Below, in pieces: positions 1 to 8,836 of a stretch of 64,000 nucleotides of DNA. The DNA is from Sphaerotilus hippei (GTDB lineage Bacteria; Pseudomonadota; Gammaproteobacteria; Burkholderiales; Burkholderiaceae_C). The notes under the pieces were generated by a model that saw nothing but the letters and a program-made list of their open reading frames with translations, made no database searches and was not told the DNA's origin. Positions within the stretch are counted from its first letter, which is position 1, and each line of letters begins with the position of its first letter. Position numbers and translations under genes: made by a program. The stretch lies in assembly GCF_003201595.1 (NCBI RefSeq), contig NZ_QJJS01000007.1:1-64000 (forward strand), in the 5' to 3' direction.

Positions 1-78
1 TCCCGAACAGGACAGTGAAACGCCTTCGCGCCGATGATAGTGCGCATTCGCGTGTGAAAGTAGGTCATCGTCAGGCTA
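1..78 (+). rRNA. rrf: 5S ribosomal RNA, 3' part
   Basis: The first ~78 bases match the 3' two thirds of a betaproteobacterial 5S rRNA: the TCCCGAACAGGAC loop region, the CGCGCCGATGATAGT segment and the closing strand ending in GTCATCGTCAGGCT. The 5' part lies outside the window. It implies that an rRNA operon ends here, transcribed left to right, and it is followed at once by a strong intrinsic terminator. Confidence 0.93.
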
Positions 79-86
79 TTATTCGG

Positions 87-121
87 AAAACGCCCCTCAG
101 CTCCTCGCTGAGGGGCGTTTT
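87..121 (+). terminator. Rho-independent terminator of the rRNA operon
   Basis: A perfect 14-bp stem (AAAACGCCCCTCAG at 87-100 pairing with CTGAGGGGCGTTTT at 108-121) encloses a 7-base loop and ends in T-rich sequence. It starts about 9 bases after the 5S 3' end. It could also terminate the leftward liu operon, whose last gene stops at 197. Confidence 0.93.
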
Positions 122-196
122 GCTTTGCAGGAAAACATTCCTCCCTCATCCCCACAGGGCGGCTCCACGCCGCCCCTCGGGCCTCACTCGATGAGT

Positions 197-1111
197 TCAG
201 CCGCGTTGGCCGATCAAGGCTCGTGCGACCCGCGATCCATTGGCCTGGCCCAGCACGCCACGAATGTATTCGCCGGCTTGCACCAGACGCGGCAGGTCGA
301 TGCCTGTCGTGATGCCCATTCCTTCGAGCAGATACACCACGTCTTCGGTCGCGACATTGCCCGTGGCCCCCTTGGCATAGGGACAGCCGCCCAGCCCGGA
401 GATGCTGGTGTCGAAGGTGTGCACGCCCAGCTCCAGGCTGGCGTAGATGTTGGCCAGCGCCTGGCCGTAGGTGTCGTGGAAATGACCGCTGACCTCGTGC
501 AGCGGGAAGTGCTGGAGGGCGGCCGCCAGTGCCGCCTGCACTTTTCTGGGCGTGCCCACGCCGATGGTGTCGGCCACGCCGACATGCTGCACGCCGATGT
601 CCTTCATCAGACTGGCCACCCATCCGACGCGTTCCGGCGCCACTTCTCCTTCGTAGGGGCAGCCCAGCGCGCATGAAATGGCGCCTCTCACCTTGATGCC
701 GGCCTTGCGGGCCGAATCACACACCATGGCAAAACGTTCGATCGATTCGCTGATGCTGCAGTTGATGTTCTTCTGGCTGAAGGCTTCGCTGGCGGCGCCG
801 AAGACGACGATCTCGTCGGGTCGGGTGGCGAGCGCGGCCTCGAAACCTTTCAGGTTCGGCGTGAGCACGGCATAGCGCACGCCCGCCTGGCGCGGCAGGC
901 CGGCCATCACCTGCGTGTTGTCCGCCATCTGTGGCACCCACCTGGGGCTGACGAAGCTGGTGACCTCGATCTCGGTCAGCCCTGCGGCCTGCAGGCGCCC
1001 GATCAGTTCGATCTTGGCCTGCGTGGCCACCGGCCTGGCTTCGTTCTGCAGTCCGTCACGGGGGCCGACCTCGACCAGCGTGACCCGGCTCGGAAAATGT
1101 GCGTTGCTCAT
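197..1111 (-). CDS. liuE: Hydroxymethylglutaryl-CoA lyase
   Basis: This 304-aa TIM-barrel lyase would cleave 3-hydroxy-3-methylglutaryl-CoA to acetoacetate and acetyl-CoA, the last step of leucine/isovalerate breakdown. The N-terminus carries VEVGPRDGLQNE, with the catalytic Arg-Asp pair. Near the C-terminus is GLGGCPYAKGATGN, the HMG-CoA lyase signature with the active-site Cys. An upstream in-frame ATG would add 21 residues that overlap liuD and lack family resemblance, so the start at MSNAHFPSRV (1111) was chosen. That start lies 4 nt past the liuD stop. It is the last gene of the liu operon, and the length is normal for the family. Confidence 0.93.
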   Translation of the reverse strand: MSNAHFPSRVTLVEVGPRDGLQNEARPVATQAKIELIGRLQAAGLTEIEVTSFVSPRWVPQMADNTQVMAGLPRQAGVRYAVLTPNLKGFEAALATRPDEIVVFGAASEAFSQKNINCSISESIERFAMVCDSARKAGIKVRGAISCALGCPYEGEVAPERVGWVASLMKDIGVQHVGVADTIGVGTPRKVQAALAAALQHFPLHEVSGHFHDTYGQALANIYASLELGVHTFDTSISGLGGCPYAKGATGNVATEDVVYLLEGMGITTGIDLPRLVQAGEYIRGVLGQANGSRVARALIGQRG

Positions 1112-1115
1112 GGGA

Positions 1116-3161
1116 TCATTCTCCGACGAGGCTGAGCAGCTCCGCCCCTTCGCTGACCTGGTCCCCGGCGGCAAACATCAGCTCCGCGACCACGCCGTCA
1201 CGTGGTGCCGTCAGCGTGTGTTCCATCTTCATGGCTTCCATCACCGCCAGCGCCTGTCCGGCCTGGACCCGTTGCCCGGGCTGGGCCAGGAAGCCGATGA
1301 TCCTGCCCGGCATCGGGGCGCTGAGCCGGCCTTCGCTGCCGGCGGCTTCGCTGGCGTGGGCCACGGGATCGAACTCCTGCAGTTCCAGCGATCCGTGTTC
1401 TCCGAAGACGGCCATGCGTTCGCCGTTTGCGTGGACGCTGAGCACCTGGCGTTGCCCGTCCAGCAGGATCTCGTGCCGGTGGGCGCCCAGCGGGCGTGTG
1501 CCGAGCGTGGCACCGCTGCCGTCCAGCGTCAGTTGCAGGGCGCCGTCATGCGATCGCTCCAGCGTGGCGAGGTGATGGGTCGTGCCGACCTGCAGATCCA
1601 GGCGTCGACGGGCGCTGCCATGCAGTCGCCAGCCGTCCCGGCGTGCCCACGGATCCTGCGCCGACCGGTTTCCGGCCTGACCGGGTGCCTGCTCCTCGGC
1701 CAGGATGTGGGCGGCCACGCCCGCGGCGGCCAGCATCAGGGGCAGGCCGGGCTGATCCAGCAGCACGGCACGTTCCCGTTCGATCAGCGCCGTGTCGAGG
1801 TCGGCGGTGCCGAAGGCGCGGCAGTTGACCACCCGGCGCAGGAACGCGACGTTGGTGGCCGGGCCGACGATGTGGGTGTCGCGCAGCGCGGCGTCGAGCC
1901 GGGCGAGCGCCTGTGCCCGGTCCTCGCCCCAGACGATCAGCTTGGCGATCATCGAGTCGTAGTGCGGACTGATCTCGTCGCCTTCGCTCACGCCCGTGTC
2001 GACCCGGACGGGGGCAGGAGGGCGGCTGCTGTCCTGGGTGGCGTTGCGCACGAAGGCCACGTGCTCAGGCCAGCGCAGCACCGCCAGCCGACCGGTGGCG
2101 GGCAGGAAGCCGGCGTCGGGGTTCTCGGCGCAGATGCGTGCCTCGATCGCGTGACCGCGCAGACGCAGGTCGGCCTGGGTCGCCGGCAGCGCCTCGCCGC
2201 TGGCCACCCGCAGCTGCCACTCGACCAGGTCGTGGCCGGTGATGGCTTCGGTGACCGGGTGCTCGACCTGCAGCCGGGTGTTCATCTCCATGAAATAGAA
2301 ACGCAGATCACCGTCGTCGACTTCTTCGGCGATGAACTCGACGGTGCCGGCGCCGACGTAGCCCACCGCCTGTGCCGCGGCGACGGCGGCCGCCCCCATC
2401 TCGGCGCGTCGGCGGGCCCCCAGGCCGGGGGCGGGGGCCTCTTCCAGCACCTTCTGGTGACGACGCTGCACCGAGCAGTCGCGCTCGAACAGGTGCACGC
2501 AGTGGCCCTGGGTGTCGCCGAAGACCTGGATCTCGATGTGGCGTGGCCGCAGCACATAACGCTCGACCAGCACCTGGGCGTTGCCGAAGCTGGCCTGGGC
2601 TTCGCGCTGGCAGGATGCCAGCGCGGCGGCAAAATCGGCGGCGTGGTCCACCCGCCGCATGCCGCGACCGCCCCCGCCGGCGCTGGCCTTGATCAGGACG
2701 GGAAAACCGATGCGTTCGGCCTGTGCCTGCAGGAAGTCGGGATCGTTGTCGTCGCCGTGGTAACCCGGCACCAGGGGCACGCCGGCACGCTCCATCAGCG
2801 CCTTGGCGGCCGACTTGCTGCCCATCGCGGCAATGGCCTCGGGGGGCGGACCGATGAAGACCAGGCCGGCTTCGGCGCAGGCACGGGCAAAGGCTTCGTT
2901 CTCGCTCAGGAAGCCGTAGCCGGGATGCACGGCCTGGGCGCCGCTGGCCAGGGCGGCCTCGATGATGCGCAGCCATTGCAGGTAGCTGTCCCGTGCGGCG
3001 GCGCCGCCGATGTGAACCGCTTCGTCGCAGGCGAGCACGTGCTGCGCCTGCGCATCCGCTTCGGAATGCACGGCCACGGTGCGCACCCCCAGACGGCGGG
3101 CGGAGCGCGCCACGCGGCAGGCGATCTCGCCCCGGTTGGCGATCAGGATCTTCTTGAACAT
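1116..3161 (-). CDS. liuD: Methylcrotonoyl-CoA carboxylase biotin-carrying alpha subunit
   Basis: This 681-aa subunit contains an ATP-grasp biotin carboxylase (about 1-450), a linker region and a C-terminal biotinyl domain. It carboxylates biotin and, with LiuB, converts 3-methylcrotonyl-CoA to 3-methylglutaconyl-CoA. The N-terminus FKKILIANRGEIACRV is typical of biotin carboxylases. The Gly-rich ATP-binding loop KASAGGGGRGMR and the C-terminal biotinylation motif AMKMEH are both present. AAGGAG lies upstream of the ATG. It follows the DUF4126 gene by 13 nt and precedes liuE by 4 nt, so translation is probably coupled. Its LiuB partner in the same operon argues for MCC rather than propionyl-, geranyl- or acetyl-CoA carboxylase. 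Confidence 0.93.
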   Translation of the reverse strand: MFKKILIANRGEIACRVARSARRLGVRTVAVHSEADAQAQHVLACDEAVHIGGAAARDSYLQWLRIIEAALASGAQAVHPGYGFLSENEAFARACAEAGLVFIGPPPEAIAAMGSKSAAKALMERAGVPLVPGYHGDDNDPDFLQAQAERIGFPVLIKASAGGGGRGMRRVDHAADFAAALASCQREAQASFGNAQVLVERYVLRPRHIEIQVFGDTQGHCVHLFERDCSVQRRHQKVLEEAPAPGLGARRRAEMGAAAVAAAQAVGYVGAGTVEFIAEEVDDGDLRFYFMEMNTRLQVEHPVTEAITGHDLVEWQLRVASGEALPATQADLRLRGHAIEARICAENPDAGFLPATGRLAVLRWPEHVAFVRNATQDSSRPPAPVRVDTGVSEGDEISPHYDSMIAKLIVWGEDRAQALARLDAALRDTHIVGPATNVAFLRRVVNCRAFGTADLDTALIERERAVLLDQPGLPLMLAAAGVAAHILAEEQAPGQAGNRSAQDPWARRDGWRLHGSARRRLDLQVGTTHHLATLERSHDGALQLTLDGSGATLGTRPLGAHRHEILLDGQRQVLSVHANGERMAVFGEHGSLELQEFDPVAHASEAAGSEGRLSAPMPGRIIGFLAQPGQRVQAGQALAVMEAMKMEHTLTAPRDGVVAELMFAAGDQVSEGAELLSLVGE

Positions 3162-3174
3162 CGACGGATCTCCT

Positions 3175-3825
3175 TCAGGCCGACGCCCGTGCGGGGCCGA
3201 ACCTGTCCTGCAGGGTGCGCCCCAGGCGGCGCACGAACTTGAACAGCAGCAGCGTGAGCGCCGCCATGATCACCAGCGCGGCGGCCAGGGCCACGAAGAA
3301 CACGCCCGGATGCGTCCAGGACAGCCACAGCATCGTCGGCACCACGGCGTCGCCCAGCAGCGACAGGCCGAGGTTCGAGAAGGGCTCGGGCGAGGTGTTG
3401 ACCGCGGCCCGGGTCGTCGCCTTGGCCACATGGGCCGTGGCCGCCAGCGTGCCGCCCATCAGCGCGGCCACCAGTTGCCACGAGCCGGCGTCGGCGCCCA
3501 GCGCACCGGCGGCCAGCGCGGCCCCCGCCGGGATGCGGATGACGGTGTGCACCGTGTCCCACAGCGAGTCGACCAGCGGGATCTTGTCGGCCAGGAACTC
3601 GGCCGACAGCATCAGCGCCGAGGCGCCCAGCACCACCGGGCTCTGCAGCAGCTGCAGGCCGGGGGGCAGGGGAACCCAGCCCAGCCAGCCGGCCAGGCCG
3701 GTCAGGAAGACGACCGCATAGAGCCGCAGACCGCTGGCCCAGCCGAGTGCGGCGGCGATGCTGAACAGATGGGTGGTGTCGAGCCGTGCCGTGGCCGGGC
3801 CGAGTCCGGGAAAGTTCAGGTCCAT
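3175..3825 (-). CDS. DUF4126-family membrane protein inside the liu operon
   Basis: A 216-aa hydrophobic protein resembling the DUF4126 family. It has about five predicted membrane segments: around residues 15-45, 50-80, 95-130, 150-175 and a C-terminal helix ending in a basic FKFVRRLGR tail. Start 3825 was chosen for its strong AAAGGAGG ribosome binding site. This start overlaps the end of liuC by 10 nt, so the gene is translationally linked to the leucine-degradation operon. The family has no established activity. The position between liuC and liuD suggests a membrane role linked to acyl-CoA or organic acid metabolism, but that is inference only. Confidence 0.82.
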   Translation of the reverse strand: MDLNFPGLGPATARLDTTHLFSIAAALGWASGLRLYAVVFLTGLAGWLGWVPLPPGLQLLQSPVVLGASALMLSAEFLADKIPLVDSLWDTVHTVIRIPAGAALAAGALGADAGSWQLVAALMGGTLAATAHVAKATTRAAVNTSPEPFSNLGLSLLGDAVVPTMLWLSWTHPGVFFVALAAALVIMAALTLLLFKFVRRLGRTLQDRFGPARASA

Positions 3826-4610
3826 GAAGGGGGCCTCCTTTCCAGGAAAGATGACACGCCTTCCCGGCCCTCCGGGCTGCTGCGGATGTCGGCGATGCGA
3901 CGGGCGGTCTCCTCGCGCAAGGCCGCATCGATCGGTGCGACCGCCAGGTCCTGCACCAGCCGCTTGCTCGCCCGCACGGCGGCCGGCCCGTTGGCCACCA
4001 GCGCGGCCACCAGGGCGGCCACCCGGTCGTCGAGCTGGTCGGGCGGGCTCAGCTCGTGCACCAGGCCCAGCTGGTGGGCTTCGGCGGCGCTGAAGCGCTC
4101 GGCGGTGACGAAGTAGCGCTGCGCCGCCCGCACGCCCATGGCCCGCACGACATAAGGCCCGATCGTCGCCGGCAGCAGTCCCAGCCTGGCTTCGCTCAGG
4201 CAGAAGTGCACCGTGTTGCTGGCCACCAGAACATCGCAGACCGCCGCCAGCCCGACCCCGCCGGCATGACAGTCGCCATGCAGGCGGGCGATCACCGGCA
4301 CCGGGCAGCGGTGGATCGTCCACAGCATGTCGGCCAGGGCCTGCGCATCGGCCTGGTTGCGGGCGCGGCTGTAGCCGGCCATCTCGCGCATCCAGTTCAG
4401 GTCGGCGCCAGCGCAGAAGCTCCTGCCTCGACCGCCCAGCACGACCACCCGCAGCGCCTCGTCCCGGGCCAGGGCTTCGAAGGTGGCCGTCAGCTCGGCG
4501 ATCAGTTGCTCGTTGAAGGCGTTGCGCACGTCGGGTCGGTCGAGCCAGACCTCGGCCACATGGGCGCTCGGGCGGCGCAGTTCGAGGGTCGTGGCGGGGG
4601 TCGGGCTCAT
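3816..4610 (-). CDS. liuC: Methylglutaconyl-CoA hydratase (enoyl-CoA hydratase family)
   Basis: A 264-aa crotonase-fold protein. The oxyanion-hole segments are visible as GRSFCAGADLNWM (about 65-77) and HGDCHAGGVGLAAVCD (about 110-125). The second contains a Gly-Gly where other family members carry a catalytic Glu nearby. The expected reaction is hydration of 3-methylglutaconyl-CoA to HMG-CoA. The assignment as LiuC rather than a generic enoyl-CoA hydratase rests mainly on its place between both MCC subunit genes and upstream of HMG-CoA lyase. The ATG at 4610 follows liuB by 40 nt. Confidence 0.88.
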   Translation of the reverse strand: MSPTPATTLELRRPSAHVAEVWLDRPDVRNAFNEQLIAELTATFEALARDEALRVVVLGGRGRSFCAGADLNWMREMAGYSRARNQADAQALADMLWTIHRCPVPVIARLHGDCHAGGVGLAAVCDVLVASNTVHFCLSEARLGLLPATIGPYVVRAMGVRAAQRYFVTAERFSAAEAHQLGLVHELSPPDQLDDRVAALVAALVANGPAAVRASKRLVQDLAVAPIDAALREETARRIADIRSSPEGREGVSSFLERRPPSWT

Positions 4611-4650
4611 CGGGCAGGTCCTGGCGAAGGGGGCGGGCGGGCAGCGAGGC

Positions 4651-6273
4651 TCACATGCGGAAGATGCCGAACCTCGCGTCCGGGATGGGGGCGTTCAGGC
4701 TGGCCGACAGGCCCAGCGCCAGCACGCGGCGCGTGTCCTGCGGGTCGATCACGCCGTCGTCCCACAACCGGGCGCTGGCGTAATACGGGTGGCCCTGCAC
4801 CTCGTACTGCTGGCGGATCGGGCGCTTGAAGGCTTCTTCCTCGTCGGCGCTCCACTGGCCGCCCTGGAGCTCGATGCCGTCGCGCCGGACCGTGGCGAGC
4901 ACGCTGGCGGCCTGCTCGCCCCCCATCACGCTGATGCGGGCGTTGGGCCACATCCACAGGAAACGCGGCGAGAACGCCCGGCCGCACATGCCGTAGTTGC
5001 CCGCGCCGAAGCTGCCGCCGATGATGACGGTGAACTTGGGCACGTTGGCGCAGGCCACGGCCGTCACCATCTTGGCGCCGGCGCGGGCGATGCCCTCGTT
5101 CTCGTACTTGCGCCCGACCATGAAGCCGGTGATGTTCTGCAGGAACACCAGCGGGATCTTGCGCTGGCAGCACAGCTCGATGAAATGCGCACCCTTGTTG
5201 GCGCTCTCGGCGAACAGGATGCCGTTGTTGGCGACGATGCCCACGGGCATGCCCTCGAGGTGGGCGAAGCCGCAGACCAGCGTGGCGCCGTAGCGGGCCT
5301 TGAACTCGTCGAAGTCGGAGCCGTCGACGATGCGGGCGATGATCTCGCGCACGTCGAAGGGCTTGCGGGTGTCGGTCGGGATGACGGACAGCAGTTCTGC
5401 GGCATCGAAGCGCGGCGGGCGGGGCTCGGCCAGGCGCAGCGGCACGTCCTTGCGCCAGTTCAGGTGGGCCACTACCTGGCGGGCGATGGCCAGCGCATGC
5501 AGGTCGCTGTCGGCCAGGTGGTCGGCCACGCCCGACAGGCGGGTGTGCACGTCGCCTCCGCCCAGGTCCTCGGTGCTGACCACCTCGCCGGTGGCCGCCT
5601 TCACCAGCGGCGGCCCGCCCAGGAAGATGGTGCCCTGGTTCTTGACGATGATGGTCTCGTCGCTCATCGCCGGCACGTAGGCGCCACCGGCGGTGCACGA
5701 GCCCATCACCACCGCGATCTGCGGGATGCCGGCCGCGCTCATCGTCGCCTGGTTGTAGAAGATGCGGCCGAAGTGGTCCCGGTCCGGAAAGACCTCGTCC
5801 TGGTTGGGCAGGTTGGCGCCGCCGGAGTCGACCAGGTAGACGCAGGGCAGCCGGTTCTGCTGGGCGATCTCCTGCGCGCGCAGGTGCTTCCTGACGGTCA
5901 GCGGGTAATAGGTGCCGCCCTTGACGGTGGCGTCGTTGCAGACGATCACGCACTCCACGCCCGAGATCCGGCCGATGCCGGCGACCAGGCCGGCGCAGGG
6001 GGCGGCATCGCTGCCGTCCTTGTCGGGGTACATGCCCAGGGCCGCCAGCGGGGCGATCTCGAGGAAGGGCGTGTCCGGGTCCAGCAGCAGCTCGACCCGG
6101 TCGCGGGGCAGCAGCTTGCCGCGGGCGAGGTGCCGGGCCCGGGCAGTGGCGCCGCCACCTTCGGCGATCCGGGCCAGCCGGGCGCGCAGGTCGTCGATCA
6201 GCTGGCGCATGGCGGCCGCATTGGCCAGCGATTCGGCCGAGCGCGGGTTGAGCCGGGAGGCGAGGGTGCTCAT
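4651..6273 (-). CDS. liuB: Methylcrotonoyl-CoA carboxylase beta (carboxyltransferase) subunit
   Basis: A 540-aa carboxyltransferase with two crotonase-like halves. It moves the carboxyl group from biotin on LiuD to 3-methylcrotonyl-CoA. Conserved stretches include [40 protein letters not shown] and [16 protein letters not shown], as in known MCC beta subunits. The start at [10 protein letters not shown] was preferred over an ATG nine codons upstream because it sits one base after the liuA stop (TGACATG). This arrangement suggests termination-reinitiation coupling with isovaleryl-CoA dehydrogenase. Confidence 0.95.
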   Translation of the reverse strand: MSTLASRLNPRSAESLANAAAMRQLIDDLRARLARIAEGGGATARARHLARGKLLPRDRVELLLDPDTPFLEIAPLAALGMYPDKDGSDAAPCAGLVAGIGRISGVECVIVCNDATVKGGTYYPLTVRKHLRAQEIAQQNRLPCVYLVDSGGANLPNQDEVFPDRDHFGRIFYNQATMSAAGIPQIAVVMGSCTAGGAYVPAMSDETIIVKNQGTIFLGGPPLVKAATGEVVSTEDLGGGDVHTRLSGVADHLADSDLHALAIARQVVAHLNWRKDVPLRLAEPRPPRFDAAELLSVIPTDTRKPFDVREIIARIVDGSDFDEFKARYGATLVCGFAHLEGMPVGIVANNGILFAESANKGAHFIELCCQRKIPLVFLQNITGFMVGRKYENEGIARAGAKMVTAVACANVPKFTVIIGGSFGAGNYGMCGRAFSPRFLWMWPNARISVMGGEQAASVLATVRRDGIELQGGQWSADEEEAFKRPIRQQYEVQGHPYYASARLWDDGVIDPQDTRRVLALGLSASLNAPIPDARFGIFRM

Positions 6274-6274
6274 G

Positions 6275-7447
6275 TCAGCAGGTCTCCGCGAACAGCTCAC
6301 GGCCGATCAGCATGCGGCGGATCTCGCTGGTGCCCGCGCCGATCTCGTAGAGCTTGGCGTCGCGCCAGAGCCGCCCGACCGGATAGTCGTTGGTGTAGCC
6401 CACGCCGCCCAGTGCCTGGATCGCCTCGCCGGCCATCCAGGTGGCCTTCTCGGCGGTGTAGAGGATCACGCCGGCGGCGTCCTTGCGCAGCGTGCGGCTG
6501 TGGTCGCCGCGGTCGCAGGCCTGCGCCACCGCGTAGGCGTAGGCGCGGCAGGCCTGGAAGGTGGAATACATGTCGGCCAGCTTGCCCTGCATCAGCTGGA
6601 ACTCGCCGATGCTCTGGCCGAACTGCTTGCGCTCGTGCACGAAGGGCACGACCACGTCCAGGCATGCGGCCATGATGCCCAGCGGCCCGCCCGACAGCAC
6701 GATGCGCTCGTAGTCGAGCCCGCTCATCAGCACCTTGGCCCCGTTGCCCTCGCCGCCGAGCACGTTCTCCACCGGCACCTCGCAGCGGTCGAAGAACAGC
6801 GGGTAGGTGTTGGAGCCGCGCATGCCCAGCTTGTCGAGGTGCTCGCCCTTGCTGAAGCCCTTCATGCCCTTCTCGATCAGGAAGGCGGTCATGCCGCGGG
6901 CGCCCATCGCCGGCTCGGTCTTGGCGTAGACCACCAGCGTGTCGGCATCGCCGCCGTTGGTGATCCACATCTTGCTGCCGTCGAGCCGGTAGTGGTCACC
7001 GTGCCGCTCGGCGCGCAGCTTCATGCTGACCACGTCCGAGCCGGCGCCCGGCTCGCTCATGGCCAGCGCGCCGACCTGCTTGCCGCTGATCAGTCCCGGC
7101 AGGTACTTCGCCTTCTGGGCCTCGGTGCCGTTGCGGTGGATCTGGTTGATGCAGAGGTTGGAATGGGCGCCGTAGCTCAGGCCGACGGAGGCGCTGGCCC
7201 GGCTGATCTCCTCCATCGCCACCATGTGGGCGACATAGCCCATGCCGGTGCCGCCCCAGGCCTCGTCCACGGTCAGGCCGTGCACGCCGAGGTGGCCCAG
7301 CTTCTTCCACAGGTCGGCCGGGAACAGGTTGTCGCGGTCGATCCCGGCGGCCCGCGGGGCGATCTCGTGCCGGGCGAAGTCGCGCACGGCCTCGCGCAGC
7401 GAGGCGATGTCGTCGCCGAGCGGGAAGGTGAAGGTGGACTCGAACAT
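6275..7447 (-). CDS. liuA: Isovaleryl-CoA dehydrogenase
   Basis: A 390-aa flavoprotein of the acyl-CoA dehydrogenase family. It oxidises isovaleryl-CoA to 3-methylcrotonyl-CoA and passes electrons to [13 protein letters not shown] and [11 protein letters not shown] are the FAD/substrate-binding signatures. [16 protein letters not shown] carries the Glu that acts as catalytic base in isovaleryl-CoA dehydrogenases, which separates it from short-chain enzymes. [22 protein letters not shown] is the C-terminal family signature. The start [13 protein letters not shown] was chosen because it has GGAG upstream and fits the family; a longer frame to 7525 would run through the promoter. It is the first gene of the liu operon. 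Confidence 0.95.
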   Translation of the reverse strand: MFESTFTFPLGDDIASLREAVRDFARHEIAPRAAGIDRDNLFPADLWKKLGHLGVHGLTVDEAWGGTGMGYVAHMVAMEEISRASASVGLSYGAHSNLCINQIHRNGTEAQKAKYLPGLISGKQVGALAMSEPGAGSDVVSMKLRAERHGDHYRLDGSKMWITNGGDADTLVVYAKTEPAMGARGMTAFLIEKGMKGFSKGEHLDKLGMRGSNTYPLFFDRCEVPVENVLGGEGNGAKVLMSGLDYERIVLSGGPLGIMAACLDVVVPFVHERKQFGQSIGEFQLMQGKLADMYSTFQACRAYAYAVAQACDRGDHSRTLRKDAAGVILYTAEKATWMAGEAIQALGGVGYTNDYPVGRLWRDAKLYEIGAGTSEIRRMLIGRELFAETC

Positions 7448-7502
7448 GGGGAACTCCGGCGGTCGATGGGCGGGCGGGTCGGACGCGTTGAGCGTGTGGT
7501 GC

Positions 7503-7531
7503 AGAATAAATTGAGTAAAGCTCAATGTCCA
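7503..7531 (-). promoter_or_regulatory. Promoter of the liu operon with palindromic operator in the spacer
   Basis: On the minus strand a -35 TGGACA (7526-7531) and a -10 TATTCT (7503-7508) are separated by exactly 17 bases. The spacer is almost entirely the inverted repeat ATTGAG-TAAAG-CTCAAT (plus strand 7510-7526, 6-bp arms). A further ATTGAGC-like half site lies at about 7540-7546. A palindrome between -35 and -10 is the classic place for a repressor. The divergent TetR-family gene at 7688 is the obvious candidate. Confidence 0.7.
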
Positions 7532-7687
7532 TGGATGACGCTCAATCCACGACTAGGTGCATACCCTGGCGCACCGGATGGTCCGGATGCATCGGGTCGG
7601 GTGGCGGGTCTTCCACTCGGTCGGCATCAAAAAGTGAGCTGGACTCACCCATGGGCGACGCCGCTTCGGATACGCTTGCCCGACACC

Positions 7688-8434
7688 ATGAACGCACGTC
7701 CCGATCCTTCCCCTCCCGAGCTCGCGCCTGCCGGCGTGGCGGCCGACGTCAGCCGCCTGCGCCGGCCCGCCGTGCGCGCCAAGTCGGAGCAGCGGGTGCG
7801 TGACATCCTGCGCGAGGCCCGGCAGGTGTTTGCCGCCCGGGGTTACGAGCACGCCACCACCACCGAGATCGCCCAGCGGCTGGGCATCAGCGAGGCGACC
7901 GTCTTCACCTACTTCCGCGGCAAGCGTGAGCTCTGCACCCGGGTGATCGTCGACTGGTACGACGAGATCGTCGCCGAGATCGAGGCCGGGCTGCCGCAGC
8001 AGGGGCCGGTGCGCCTGCAGGTCGAGTTCATCGTGCGCACCCACCTGCGCCTGTTCCTGCAGCAGGGCACGGGCCTGTGCGCCCTGGTGCTGTCGGAGGG
8101 GCGATCCCGCGGGCAGGACTTCGCCGACGTGCTCGCGCCGCTGCAGCGGCGCTACACCGCGCCGCTGATGGACGTGCTCGCGCGTGGCCAGGCCAGCGGA
8201 GAGATCCGCACCGACCTGCCGCTGCGCCTGCTGCGCTCGCTGGTGTACGGGCCGATGGAGCACATCCTGTGGGAGACCATCGGCAGCGAGCGCCAGCTCG
8301 ACATCGACGGGGCGGCCGACGCGGTGATCGCGCTGCTGTGGCCGGCGCTGTGCGCGCCGCAGGCCGAGCTCGGCGCGCTGCGCATGCTGCGTGCCGAGGT
8401 GCAGGCGGCGCTGGCGCGCAGCGCCCAGGCATGA
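7688..8434 (+). CDS. TetR/AcrR-family regulator, divergent from the liu operon
   Basis: A 248-aa protein with an N-terminal TetR helix-turn-helix (about residues 35-80; TTTEIAQRLGISEATVFTYF) preceded by a Pro/Ala-rich tail. A helical ligand-binding domain follows. It is divergent from liuA across about 240 bases that hold a palindrome inside the liu promoter. TetR-type regulators of branched-chain acyl-CoA operons are known in betaproteobacteria (LiuQ). This gene could fill that role, probably sensing an acyl-CoA, but the ligand cannot be read from sequence. Its stop overlaps the next start (ATGA). Confidence 0.88.
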   Translation: MNARPDPSPPELAPAGVAADVSRLRRPAVRAKSEQRVRDILREARQVFAARGYEHATTTEIAQRLGISEATVFTYFRGKRELCTRVIVDWYDEIVAEIEAGLPQQGPVRLQVEFIVRTHLRLFLQQGTGLCALVLSEGRSRGQDFADVLAPLQRRYTAPLMDVLARGQASGEIRTDLPLRLLRSLVYGPMEHILWETIGSERQLDIDGAADAVIALLWPALCAPQAELGALRMLRAEVQAALARSAQA

Positions 8435-8829
8435 ACGCCCGTCCACCCGACCGGCTCGAGTTCCAGGGCAGCGAGGTCCGGTCCGCCGAGCTGGGGGACG
8501 AGGGTCTGCTGACCCTCGTGCTGTCGGCGGCCGCCGTGTCGCGGGCGGACGGCCGCACCGGTCACCTGAGGCCGGTGCTGCTGCGGCTCGAGGGGGCCCG
8601 CATCGAGGTCGATGGACGCCTCGACGAGGCCTTCGGCACGATCGCCTGGGGGCGCTGGCGGGCCGCGACCGGCCCCTGGAGCGCCGCCCTGGAGGCCCCG
8701 GGCCGGGTGCAGGCCCCGGTTCGTCTGGAGCTGCGCCTGGGCCACGGCACGGCGCTGGTGGTGGAGGCGGTCGCGCTGGAGGCCGTCGTGCCCGACGGCG
8801 CCCGGTTCATGGAGTCCTGGGCCTGTTGA
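8431..8829 (+). CDS. Hypothetical protein, 132 aa, coupled to the TetR gene
   Basis: I do not recognise this protein. It is a soluble, beta-rich sequence of 132 residues with no signal peptide or membrane segment. Alternating hydrophobic stretches such as VLLRLEGARIEVDG, VRLELRLGHGTALVVEAVALEAVV suggest a small beta-sandwich. Its ATG overlaps the TetR stop (ATGA), so the two are almost certainly co-translated. It stops 7 bases before the end of the opposing GDT1 gene. Confidence 0.72.
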   Translation: MNARPPDRLEFQGSEVRSAELGDEGLLTLVLSAAAVSRADGRTGHLRPVLLRLEGARIEVDGRLDEAFGTIAWGRWRAATGPWSAALEAPGRVQAPVRLELRLGHGTALVVEAVALEAVVPDGARFMESWAC

Positions 8830-8836
8830 GCCCGGC

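Noticed and set aside
915-3242. Long plus-strand frame of 775 codons antisense to liuE/liuD
   Set aside because: It is a shadow caused by GC-rich third positions. The minus strand encodes complete, recognisable enzymes, and the plus frame has no family resemblance or ribosome binding site.
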